Source: Halobacterium zhouii
GTDB lineage: Archaea; Halobacteriota; Halobacteria; Halobacteriales; Halobacteriaceae
Assembly (NCBI RefSeq): GCF_021249405.1
Contig: NZ_CP089593.1
Span: forward strand, 372,001 to 436,000
DNA: 64,000 nucleotides
Direction: 5' to 3'
The notes beneath the pieces are model-generated. The model was not told the DNA's origin, did not search any database, and was given only the letters and a program-made list of their open reading frames with translations. Position numbers and translations under genes: made by a program. Below are positions 51,870 to 59,661 of this stretch, one piece after another (the stretch's first letter is position 1; each line of letters begins with the position of its first letter).

Positions 51870-54028
51870 TCGCCGGCCCTCCGGCGGAGGCGCTCGACGG
51901 TCGCCGCCTCGTCCGTGCGGAGGTCCGACAGCAGGCCGAACAGCTCATCGAAGTCCGAGACGCCCTCGCGTTCGAGGTGTTTGACGTACCGCCGCTTGCG
52001 CTCGAACTCGTCGCGCACGTCATCGACAGGCCGGTCGGTTCGCGCGGCGAGGCGGTCGAGGAAACGGACATCGTCCGCCCCCGCGAAGGCGAAGCCACCA
52101 CCGGGCGTTCGCTCGACGACTCGACGGAACCCGATCTCGCTGCCGTTCTTCTCGACGGTTTCGACTGGGGTGCTGTCCGGTTCGTCCGCCGGCGCGTCCG
52201 GGTCGCCGACGAGTTCCACGACTTCTCCGACGTAGCGCTCGCCGTCGACGTGCCGCGGGAACACCACGAGGTCGACCTCGCGGAGGAGGTAGGCGGGGAC
52301 GCCCTGTTCGATGGCGCGGTTGACGAGCGTCTCGACGTCCTCGGCGTGCGTGGTGCCGACCACGCCGTGGCCCGTGTTCAGGACCTGCGCGAGGCTCTCG
52401 AAGCTCTCTCGGGTGTTGATTTCGGCGATGACCTCCACGTCGGGATTGAGATAATTGGTTTCGGTCATCAGGTCCGCCATCGTCACGCGCTTGAACTCGC
52501 GCTCGTGGTCGCGGGTGGTGAGCGAGACGCTGGTCTCGTGTGGCAGTCGGACCTCCCGGCTTCCCTCGTCGATGCTGATGGGCCGGTCGTCGAACGGGAT
52601 GAACGGCATATGGGCGTTCATCAGCGTCGTTTTGCCAACTCCCGTCGGGCCCGAGAACAGAACGACTCCGTGGTGCTCGTAGGCCATCCAGAGCAGCGCG
52701 ACGACGTCCGCCGAGAGCCCATCCTGGTCGAGCAGGTCGACCGGGGTGAGCGCGTCGGCGGCCTGTTTGCGGATGGAGACGTGCGGGCCGTCCTCGGAGA
52801 TGACCGGGAGCGCGACGGCACACCGGATGGTCACGTCGTCGCTCACCTCCGCTGGCCGCAGATTCACCTTCGCGGACGGGTTCGAGGCGTTCAACTCGAC
52901 GCCGTCGCGGGCGGCGAGCTGGGTGACGAGATTGACGAAGCGCTGCTCGTCGTCGAGCGAGAGGTTCGTCGGGAGTCGCTCGCCGTGCGCGCGCAGTCGG
53001 CCGCGTGGCACGACTTTCACGCGCTGGCCGACGCGGTTGGCCTCCACGTCCTCCAGGTGGTCGTCGCGGATGGGGACCGTGAGTTCGCCGTCGCCGACGA
53101 AGTCCCGGAGCACGTAGTACGTCAGGTCTTCGAGGCGGTCGGCGGAGAATCGTCTGCCGACGGGCGGGACGGCGAGGTCGTACTCCGCGAGCGCGGAGCG
53201 AACCCGGTACCTGGTGGCGTCCAGCCACGCCCGCGTGTTTCGGACGGTGAGCCGCCGTGAGAGGAAGTCGCGGGCGCGCTCGGCGACGAACGCGGTGCGG
53301 TCGCTTGCGTCCTCGAGGACGCCGTCGACGTTCGTCTCCCAGATCCTGTCCTTGCATTCGGCGATGAGTTCGTCGTCGCCGGGGAGCCGGTCGGGTTCGC
53401 GGACGGCGTACTTCGTGTCGAAGGCGTCCCGGCCGAGCACGCGTTCGCGGTAGACGACGACTGGCACGTCGAACTCCCGGAACGGGACGGTGTAGCGCGC
53501 GAGGCGCTCGGAGAGGAATCGGTCGAGGTGGGGCGGGTCGGCGGGCAGGTCGGTGACCGCTGGCGCGTAGTCCGCGGTGTGCACGACCAGTGAGTCGGCG
53601 GTGGCGTCCGCGACTTCGACGCCGTCGTCGAGCGCGAGCGGTGTGAGCGCGCCGAGGCCGCGCAGTTCGCAGAGCGCGTGGAACTCGATGCGGCGGCGAC
53701 CCGCCCGCGTCTGGTCGGTGAGGCGGGCGACCACGCGCCGGTGTTTCTGGCCGAGGCCGGCGGCCACGCGCTCTCGGGTTCCCTCTCGTGTGCGTGGCCG
53801 GGAGAGTTGCGCGTCTGCGAAATAGCCGGTGACCTTCTCGAGTGCGGCTTCGCCGGCGGTGCCGAGGATTGGGGGACGCGCGTCGTAGCGGAAGCCGTCG
53901 GGGCGTTCGGTGACGGTGACGACGACGCCCGGATGGACCTCGTACTGGGCGCGGACGTCCGGCGCGTACCAGGCGTCCGCGTCATCCGGCGACACCGGGG
54001 CCGGGACGAGGTCTGCGTGCGCGAGCAT
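51866..54028 (-). CDS. pilB: Type II/IV secretion ATPase (PilB/TadA-like)
   Basis: This 720-residue motor has an archaeal N-terminal domain of about 350 residues and a secretion-ATPase core. The core has VVLFSGPTGVGKTTLMNAHMPFIP (Walker A), DRPISIDEGSREVRLPHETSVSLTTR (Asp box), VEVIAEINTRESFESLAQVLNTGHGVVGTTHAEDVETL (Walker B and His box), and a C-terminal RRYVKHLEREGV. It powers assembly of the pilus-like fibre encoded downstream. TTTAAA at 54053-54058 lies 27 bp before the ATG, so this is the first gene of the operon. Confidence 0.93.
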   Translation of the reverse strand: MLAHADLVPAPVSPDDADAWYAPDVRAQYEVHPGVVVTVTERPDGFRYDARPPILGTAGEAALEKVTGYFADAQLSRPRTREGTRERVAAGLGQKHRRVVARLTDQTRAGRRRIEFHALCELRGLGALTPLALDDGVEVADATADSLVVHTADYAPAVTDLPADPPHLDRFLSERLARYTVPFREFDVPVVVYRERVLGRDAFDTKYAVREPDRLPGDDELIAECKDRIWETNVDGVLEDASDRTAFVAERARDFLSRRLTVRNTRAWLDATRYRVRSALAEYDLAVPPVGRRFSADRLEDLTYYVLRDFVGDGELTVPIRDDHLEDVEANRVGQRVKVVPRGRLRAHGERLPTNLSLDDEQRFVNLVTQLAARDGVELNASNPSAKVNLRPAEVSDDVTIRCAVALPVISEDGPHVSIRKQAADALTPVDLLDQDGLSADVVALLWMAYEHHGVVLFSGPTGVGKTTLMNAHMPFIPFDDRPISIDEGSREVRLPHETSVSLTTRDHEREFKRVTMADLMTETNYLNPDVEVIAEINTRESFESLAQVLNTGHGVVGTTHAEDVETLVNRAIEQGVPAYLLREVDLVVFPRHVDGERYVGEVVELVGDPDAPADEPDSTPVETVEKNGSEIGFRRVVERTPGGGFAFAGADDVRFLDRLAARTDRPVDDVRDEFERKRRYVKHLEREGVSDFDELFGLLSDLRTDEAATVERLRRRAGE

Positions 54029-54165
54029 ACTCGTTGATGTTTCGCTATTTGATTTAAAATTTCACAATCTATGAGAGAAAGATGTGGCCACGCGGGCACC
54101 GTGCCACAGAGAACCGAGCGAACTGTTCGCAAGACATATACTATCATCCTCGTAACCGGAGGACA

Positions 54166-55134
54166 GTGGACCGGAACGTACGCGCCCTGACCATCGCCCT
54201 CCTCTGCGTGCTCGCGGTGTCCCTCGCCGCGGCGACGCTCGCCAACCCCCAACAACCACCGGGTGCGGGGGACGGCTCTGGCGGGTCCCAGGTGGGTGGT
54301 GGTGGCACCGACCAGCGGGACGGAACGAGCAACGACGACGGCATGGACAACCCGAAACCGAGTGAAAGAGGGGGGTCGGCGACTCTTCTCTCCGGAGCGT
54401 GCATACCGATACTCATGTCGCCACTGTTCCTGCTCGGACTGGGCGGTTTCGTGCTCGTCCTCGGATACGCTGGGTATCGGCGACAGGGATTAGCGCCCGC
54501 CATCGTCATCCTGTTCGTCCTGTCTACCGTGATGATTCCCGGGTGGCTGATGCTCACCGACTGCGGCGATGCGAACGCCAAACGGCCCGGCTCCGACCTC
54601 ATCCCACCGATCGCCAGCGGGCCCTCCGAAGGCGGCGACGGCGGCGGTGGCGGCGCGGAGCAAGCGACCAACTTCTCTGCTCCGATGATCCTCGTCGGCC
54701 TGTTCGTCGTCGCGCTCGCGCTCGCGGCGGTCGTCTACCACGGCAGCAGGGGTGAGGGAGACCCCATCGAGCCAGGACCAGATACGGACCCGGACGAGGC
54801 AGTCGTGGAGGACGAGGAGACGCTCGCGGCCATCGGTGACGTCGCGGGCGAGGCGGCCGACCGCATCGAGAGGTCGGTGGACGTCGAGAACGAGGTGTAC
54901 CGCGCGTGGCACGAGATGACGACGCACCTCGACGTCGGCAACCCGCAGGCCAGCACGCCGACGGAGTTCGCGGCGGCCGCCCGGGACGCCGGCATGGACG
55001 ACGCGCACGTCGACACGCTGACGCGCCTCTTCCAGGACGTCCGCTACGGCGGCGCGGAGGCCACCGAGGACCGAGAGGAACGCGCCGTCGACGCGCTCCG
55101 CGCCATCGAGTCCTCCTACGGGGGTGAGCGGTGA
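54166..55134 (+). CDS. DUF4129-type membrane protein of the MoxR/DUF58 cluster
   Basis: This 322-residue protein has an N-terminal signal-like helix (VRALTIALLCVLAVSLAAATLA), two further membrane segments (about 85-145) and one at about 170-195 (PMILVGLFVVALALAAVVYHGS). A C-terminal cytosolic helical domain follows with NEVYRAWHEMTTHLDVGNPQASTPTEFAAAARDAG, the DUF4129 signature of transglutaminase-linked proteins. It opens a four-gene plus-strand operon. The GTG at 54166 has TATATACT at 54136-54143, about 28 bp upstream. Confidence 0.82.
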   Translation: MDRNVRALTIALLCVLAVSLAAATLANPQQPPGAGDGSGGSQVGGGGTDQRDGTSNDDGMDNPKPSERGGSATLLSGACIPILMSPLFLLGLGGFVLVLGYAGYRRQGLAPAIVILFVLSTVMIPGWLMLTDCGDANAKRPGSDLIPPIASGPSEGGDGGGGGAEQATNFSAPMILVGLFVVALALAAVVYHGSRGEGDPIEPGPDTDPDEAVVEDEETLAAIGDVAGEAADRIERSVDVENEVYRAWHEMTTHLDVGNPQASTPTEFAAAARDAGMDDAHVDTLTRLFQDVRYGGAEATEDREERAVDALRAIESSYGGER

Positions 55135-55709
55135 TGTTGCGCCGCGTGCTGCTCGTGTTCGGCCTCGCGTTCACCGCCCTCGGTGTGGCCGTGGCGGCGT
55201 CGCCGTCCGTGGCGCAGTTCCTCGGCCTCCCGAACGTGCCGATGGTGGTCGTCACCGCGCTCGCCGTCGTCCTCGGTCTGTCCGCACAGACGGCGCGCAA
55301 GCGCGTCGAGTTCCGGAGCGCCGAGGACGCGTCGGTCGACGCCGCCCGCCTCGAGGGTCGCTTCGAACCCGAGCGCCCGGGAACGGCCATCGACACGGCG
55401 TTTGCCGCGCGCTCGAACGACGACTCGGACGTCGACGACGCGCGCCTTCGCGAACGCCTCCGCGTGCTCGCGGTGCGGGTCCTCGTGGACGCCGAGGGGT
55501 GTTCGGAGCGCGAGGCTCACCGGCGCCTCGACGACGGGTCGTGGACAGACGACCGGCTCGCAGCATCGCTGTTCTCGGACGAAGTCACGCCGCCCGCACA
55601 GGGCCTCGTCGCGGAAGTCGCGGGCTTCGAGACGCTGTACGAGCGTGAGATTCGACACGCGCTCGACGAACTGAAACAGATGTCTGGCGTCGACACGGGG
55701 GGTGAGTGA
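55134..55709 (+). CDS. Membrane protein of the MoxR/DUF58 cluster (DUF7269-type)
   Basis: This 191-residue protein has two N-terminal hydrophobic helices (LRRVLLVFGLAFTALGVAVAA and VPMVVVTALAVVLGLSAQ). A cytosolic, acidic helical domain follows (RLRERLRVLAVRVLVDAEGCSEREAHRRLDDGSWTDDRLAASLF). The order of genes matches MoxR-linked clusters in haloarchaea. Start and previous stop overlap as TGATG at 55132-55136; a GTG at 55131 is also possible. The function is unknown; the DUF number is recalled. Confidence 0.75.
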   Translation: MLRRVLLVFGLAFTALGVAVAASPSVAQFLGLPNVPMVVVTALAVVLGLSAQTARKRVEFRSAEDASVDAARLEGRFEPERPGTAIDTAFAARSNDDSDVDDARLRERLRVLAVRVLVDAEGCSEREAHRRLDDGSWTDDRLAASLFSDEVTPPAQGLVAEVAGFETLYEREIRHALDELKQMSGVDTGGE

Positions 55710-56973
55710 CGTGGCGACGAGTGAGACCAACCGGTGGCGCGGCGTCACCGCGCTCTCCCTGTTCGCGGCCGCCGCTGGCGCCGCTACGTCGCGGCCTGCT
55801 GCGCTCTTGCTTGCGGTGCTCGGTGTCGGCTACGCCGCGTACGGGCAACTGTTCAGGCCGCCGGAGGCCACTATCGACGTCGAGCGAACGATTCACGCCG
55901 ACGACCCGCAACCCGGCGACGAGGTGGAGGTCACGCTCGCGCTCACGAACCAGGGATCGTTCGTCCCCGACCTCCGGGTCACCGACGGCGTCCCGGAGTC
56001 CCTGGAGGTGGTCGAGGGGTCGCCGCGGACCGCCACGTCACTCCGGCCTGGCAAACGGGCGGCCGTGACGTACACCGTCGAGATGCGCCGCGGCGAGCAC
56101 ACCTTCGAGGGCGTCGACGTCGTCGCCCGCGACCTGAGCGGGGCGTACGAAACCGAGACGACGCTCTCGACGGCGTCGGTCGTCGCGTCGATTCCGCCGT
56201 TACCGACACTCGAGTCGTTCCCGCTGCGGAGCCAGACCGTCCAGCGCGTCGGGCGCGTCCCGACGTCGACGGGCGGCACGGGCGTGGAGTTCCACGCGAC
56301 GCGGGAGTACCGGTCGGGTGACCCGCTCTCCCGCGTCGACTGGAATCGACTCGCGCGCACGGGTGAGCTCTCGACGGTCCAGTACCGCGAGGAGCGCGCG
56401 GCGACGGTGGTCGTCGTCGTCGACACGCGCGCGGAGGCCCACGTCGCCGACGACGATGGCGAGGACGCCGTGGAGCACGCAGTCACCGCGGCGGGCGGAG
56501 CTACGTCGGCGCTCCTCGACTCGGGGGACCGCGTCGGGCTGGTGTCCTTCGGCCCGCACTGGGCGTGGCTCGCGCCGGACCTCGGCCGTGAACATCGCGT
56601 CCGCGTGGAGGACACGCTCGCTCGACACCGCGGGTTCGCCGCGCTCGACCCCGACCGGCGGTTCCTCGGCGCGCTCGTCTTCCGGCGCCTCCAGAAACAC
56701 CTCTCGGCGGACGCCCAGGTGGTGTTCTGCACGCCGCTGGTGGACGACGACGCCGTGGAGTACGCCCGCCGCCTGGAGGCCGGGGGCAACCCCGTGACGG
56801 TCGTCTCGCCGAACGCCACGGGCACCGAGACACTCGGCCAGCAGGTCGCGCGCATCGAGCGCGCGACGCGCCTCCGGTCGCTCCGGAAGAGCGGCATCCG
56901 CGTGGTGGACTGGTCGCCCGACGACTCTCTGCCGCTGGCTGTCGCGACCGCCGAACGGGGGTGGTCGAAGTGA
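55702..56973 (+). CDS. DUF58 / von Willebrand A-like protein
   Basis: This 423-residue protein has two hydrophobic segments near the N-terminus (ALSLFAAAAGAATSRPAALLLAVLGVGYAAYG). A beta-rich domain follows, then the DUF58 block EFHATREYRSGDPLSRVDWNRLARTGELSTVQYREERAATVVVVVDTRAEAHVADDDG. A vWA-like region continues to the C-terminus (GDRVGLVSFGPHWAWLAPDLGREHRVRVEDTLARH). DUF58 proteins are the usual partners of MoxR ATPases, here encoded just downstream on the other strand. A GTG at 55702 overlaps the previous gene; the GTG at 55711 is an alternative. Confidence 0.88.
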   Translation: MSDVATSETNRWRGVTALSLFAAAAGAATSRPAALLLAVLGVGYAAYGQLFRPPEATIDVERTIHADDPQPGDEVEVTLALTNQGSFVPDLRVTDGVPESLEVVEGSPRTATSLRPGKRAAVTYTVEMRRGEHTFEGVDVVARDLSGAYETETTLSTASVVASIPPLPTLESFPLRSQTVQRVGRVPTSTGGTGVEFHATREYRSGDPLSRVDWNRLARTGELSTVQYREERAATVVVVVDTRAEAHVADDDGEDAVEHAVTAAGGATSALLDSGDRVGLVSFGPHWAWLAPDLGREHRVRVEDTLARHRGFAALDPDRRFLGALVFRRLQKHLSADAQVVFCTPLVDDDAVEYARRLEAGGNPVTVVSPNATGTETLGQQVARIERATRLRSLRKSGIRVVDWSPDDSLPLAVATAERGWSK

Positions 56974-57467
56974 CGGAGTTCGAGGCCAGACCGCCCACTG
57001 TCGCCGTGCTGCCGACGGCGGTCGCCGCTGCGGCGTCCGTGCTCGCTGTGGTCCTCGGTTCGACGGTCGGTCTGGCGCTCACTGGCCCCGGCGCGGCGAG
57101 CGCGGTGTACGGCGCACACACCGGGAACCGCCGACTGGTCACGCTCGGCGGTGCACTTGCGTTCGTCGGCGCCGTCGTCGCCGGGGCGACGGGACTCCCG
57201 CTGTCGCTCGCGCTGTTCGCCGGCATCGGCGCGCTCGTCGCGTACGACACCGGCGAGCACGCGGTCAGCCTCGGCGTCGACGTCGGCGCGGACGCGAACG
57301 TGACCCAGTCCGTCCTCGTGCACACCGCGTCGACTCTCGTGGTCGGTTCGGTCGCGGGCGGTGTCGGCTACGCGCTCTACGCCGTCGGGCCGGGCAACCT
57401 CCCGGTCACGGGGCTGGTCGCGTTGCTCGTCGCGGCCGTGTTCCTCGCGTACGCGCTCGGTGACTGA
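56970..57467 (+). CDS. Membrane protein of the MoxR/DUF58 cluster (DUF7519-type)
   Basis: This 165-residue protein is almost entirely membrane-embedded, with about four to five hydrophobic segments (LPTAVAAAASVLAVVLGSTVGLALT, GALAFVGAVVAGATGLPLSLALFAGIGALVAYDTG, STLVVGSVAGGVGYALYAVG, PVTGLVALLVAAVFLAYALG). It overlaps the DUF58 gene as GTGA and ends the operon. The function is unknown. It converges with moxR across a 52-bp gap. Confidence 0.78.
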   Translation: MTEFEARPPTVAVLPTAVAAAASVLAVVLGSTVGLALTGPGAASAVYGAHTGNRRLVTLGGALAFVGAVVAGATGLPLSLALFAGIGALVAYDTGEHAVSLGVDVGADANVTQSVLVHTASTLVVGSVAGGVGYALYAVGPGNLPVTGLVALLVAAVFLAYALGD

Positions 57468-57519
57468 CCGCCGAGACGGCTGTCCGACAGCCTGGATGGC
57501 CGTCCGAGCGAGAAGAGGG

Positions 57520-58488
57520 TTACGCGGTCTGTGACTGCCCGCCGACGGTCGGCACCGCGACGCCGTCGAGGACGTCGTCTATGATCTCTCGCTTGTCCGT
57601 GTTCTCCACCGCGGCGTCGGGCGTGAGCACGAGTCGGTGCGCGAGCACGTCCTGGGCCATCCGCTTGACGTCCTCGGGGACGACGTACTCGCGGCCGTGG
57701 ACGACGGCCCGGGCGCGCGCCGCCTCGAACAGTCGCTGGGTCCCGCGCGGACTGACGCCGACCTCGACGCGGCGGTCCTCCCGGGTCTCGCGCGCGAGCG
57801 AGACGACGTACTGGAGGAGGTCGCCCTCGACGCGCACGTCCTCGGGGACGTTCCGGAGTTCGGCGACGCGTTCGTCGTCGAGTGCCGGTTCGACGGTCGG
57901 ACTCCGCGTGGAGCGGCCCGCGCGCCGCCGCAGTAGGTCGAGTTCGCCGGCCTCGTCGGGGTAGCCGATGCCCGTCTTCGCGACGAAGCGGTCCATCTGC
58001 GCCTCCGGGAGCGGGAACGTCCCCTCCTGCTCGACGGGGTTCTGCGTGGCGATGACGAAGAACGGCTTGGGGAGTTCCATCGTCTCGCCGTCCACGGTCG
58101 CCTGCCCCTCCTCCATTGCTTCGAGGAGCGCGGCCTGCGTCTTCGGCGGGGCGCGATTGATCTCGTCGGCCAGCACCACGTTCGCGAAGATGGGGCCGGG
58201 GTTGAACTCGAACTCACGGCTCTTCTCGTTGAACACGTGCGTCCCGAGTACGTCCGCTGGCAGGAGGTCCGGGGTGAACTGGACGCGGCTAAACTCGAGG
58301 CCGAGGGCGGTCGCGAAACTCCGCGCGGTGAGGGTCTTTCCGGTGCCGGGAACGTCTTCGAGGAGGACGTGGCCGTCGGCGAGCAAACCCACAAGAACCG
58401 TTTCGAGGAACTCGCGGTCGCTGATGACCGCGCTTTCGATCTCGTTCAGGACGGCTTCGCATTCGTCACGCGCGCTGGTGACGTCCAT
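57520..58488 (-). CDS. MoxR-family AAA+ ATPase
   Basis: This 322-residue AAA+ ATPase has Walker A LEDVPGTGKTLTARSFATALG near residue 45, PADVLGTHVFNE, Walker B VVLADEINRAPPKTQAALLEAMEEGQ, sensor FFVIATQNPVEQEGTFPLPEAQMDRF and a C-terminal lid. MoxR proteins act as chaperones that assemble or activate partners, usually DUF58/vWA proteins like the one encoded nearby. The ATG at 58488 has a TATA-like CTAAAC on the minus strand (58513-58518) 27 bp upstream; an in-frame start at 58533 adds a non-conserved head. Confidence 0.93.
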   Translation of the reverse strand: MDVTSARDECEAVLNEIESAVISDREFLETVLVGLLADGHVLLEDVPGTGKTLTARSFATALGLEFSRVQFTPDLLPADVLGTHVFNEKSREFEFNPGPIFANVVLADEINRAPPKTQAALLEAMEEGQATVDGETMELPKPFFVIATQNPVEQEGTFPLPEAQMDRFVAKTGIGYPDEAGELDLLRRRAGRSTRSPTVEPALDDERVAELRNVPEDVRVEGDLLQYVVSLARETREDRRVEVGVSPRGTQRLFEAARARAVVHGREYVVPEDVKRMAQDVLAHRLVLTPDAAVENTDKREIIDDVLDGVAVPTVGGQSQTA

Positions 58489-58591
58489 ACGCCTCAAGTG
58501 CGACTGACCGGGTTTAGCGTTACCGGTTGGCACGATGAAGATTTTCCCGAACCGAAACCACTAAAGTCGATGATGGCGTCGATTCGAACGA

Positions 58592-58676
58592 GCCGAGGTA
58601 GCCTAGCCTGGCCAAGGCGGTTGCCTCGAAAGCAACTGTCCACACGGACTCAGGAGTTCAAATCTCCTCCTCGGCG
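58592..58676 (+). tRNA. tRNA-Ser (CGA)
   Basis: The acceptor stem GCCGAGG pairs with CCTCGGC, the anticodon stem GTTGC/GCAAC has loop CTCGAAA (anticodon CGA, reading UCG), and the long variable arm (TGTCCACACGGACTC) is a Ser hallmark. The T-arm is GGAGTTCAAATCTCC. Length is 85 bases with discriminator G and no encoded CCA. CTAAAG near 58561 is about 29 bp upstream. Its 3' end is duplicated at 58804-58827. Confidence 0.96.
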
Positions 58677-58688
58677 CTTTTCAGGAAC

Positions 58689-58724
58689 CGCACGGTCAGC
58701 GACGCGTGTGTCGCTGACCGTGCG
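58689..58724. terminator. 15-bp perfect hairpin after tRNA-Ser
   Basis: CGCACGGTCAGCGAC (58689-58703) and GTCGCTGACCGTGCG (58710-58724) are exact complements separated by 6 bases. The hairpin begins 13 bases after the tRNA, where transcription of the tRNA would end. Confidence 0.6.
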
Positions 58725-58741
58725 TAGGCGGAAACGACGTG

Positions 58742-58827
58742 AGGAGATTTGAGCCCTGCCAGTCGCGCGCAGCGAACGAAGTGAGCGAGCACGTCTGGCT
58801 CTGGTTCAAATCTCCGCCTCGGCGCTT
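58742..58827. repeat. Duplicated tRNA-Ser 3' end and its inverted partner
   Basis: Bases 58804-58827 repeat the tRNA-Ser 3' end (58656-58679), matching 23 of 24 positions; the repeats are 148 bp apart. In addition GGAGATTTGAGCC (58742-58754) is an inverted copy of the T-arm part (12 of 13 positions) and forms a hairpin with 58803-58815. A tRNA end repeated downstream is the usual signature of an integration (att) site. Only 124 bases remain between the copies and no integrase is present. Confidence 0.6.
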
Positions 58828-58880
58828 CTCCGAGCACTACGCTGATGAGCGACTGCTCCGCTCGTCAGTGCTTTGGCTTC

Positions 58881-59095
58881 CTCGAAAGCCCCGGGCCGCT
58901 CGCGGTCGCTCGCCATTCACGAGAGCAAAGCTCTCGTGCAATCCATCAGAACGCTTCGCGTTCTGAGGACAACATATCTGCTCACTCGCTGCGCTCGTTC
59001 GCAGATAGGGGTTGCCGAGACGACTGAACGATGCGCGAGCGGCCCGCCCCTTTCATTCCCACCCGTACTACCGGTTGGTCAGCCGGGAGAAACGC
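58881..59095. repeat. Palindrome-rich intergenic element, copy C
   Basis: Read on the minus strand, this region matches the right half of copy A: GAAAGGGGC (complement of 59046-59054), the CGCATCGTT and GTCGTCTCG blocks, CTATCTGCGA and GCAGATAT, then GGGGCTTTC at the left edge. The hairpin CAGAACGCTTCGCGTTCTG, which is in the left part of A and B, is inserted here in the middle. C is therefore inverted and rearranged. It lacks the full outer end motif. Confidence 0.75.
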
Positions 59096-59156
59096 GGTGG
59101 TTGGTTCGTCGGCAGGAACTCAGCGGTTGGTTGGTCAGAAGTCCGCTACCGGTCGG

Positions 59157-59504
59157 TCAGTCCTCCGTCCACACGCGGTCGCCGATTTCGACGCCGTCCG
59201 CCGCGCCCGCGGGGAGTTCGACGAGCGTGTCACAGCGCGCTTCGCCGCGGCCCGTCCACGCCGCGAGGCGCTTTGCGCGCTGGACTTCGCCGTCCTCCAC
59301 CCAGAGCGCGTCGATGTCGAAGGGCACGAACACCATGTGGGCGTCTCGCGAGTCGACGCCGTCGAAGTCGAAGACGAGCGCGTAGTCCTCGGGGATCGAC
59401 CGCCGGAACATCAGGCCCCGGGCCTGCGCGAGAAACGAGTCGGCGGTGTCGACGTCGGTGGCGAGCGTCCGCGTCTCGCCGTCGTGTTCGTGGCGGAGGT
59501 GCAC
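59157..59504 (-). CDS. DUF192 family protein
   Basis: This 115-residue protein matches DUF192: LATDVDTADSFLAQARGLMFRRSIPEDYALVFDFD, then DAHMVFVPFDIDALWVEDGEVQRAKRLAAWTGRGEARCDTLVELPAGAADGVEIGDRV. These small beta-barrel-like proteins have no assigned activity, and some are exported. Here no signal peptide is clear. The frame has an ATG at 59570, but the GTG at 59504 is preferred because CTTAAC (59529-59534) is about 28 bp upstream on the minus strand and the resulting length matches relatives. Confidence 0.9.
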   Translation of the reverse strand: MHLRHEHDGETRTLATDVDTADSFLAQARGLMFRRSIPEDYALVFDFDGVDSRDAHMVFVPFDIDALWVEDGEVQRAKRLAAWTGRGEARCDTLVELPAGAADGVEIGDRVWTED

Positions 59505-59661
59505 GTTCCCCGGATTCGACGCGGGCGCGTTAAGCGTTGTGTTGGCTGGATTTGCGGTTCGGGAGGCCACCGACCGACCGGATTATTCCCTGGCTACCCG
59601 GGATTCATTTTCGGTTAGCGAGGTAATACTAAGGGTCCTCAGCCGCACGCTGGTAACTGGA

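Noticed and set aside
54158..54163. GGAGGA just before the GTG at 54166, as a Shine-Dalgarno site.
   Set aside because: It is only 2 bases from the start codon, too close to work. The TATA spacing points to a leaderless transcript.
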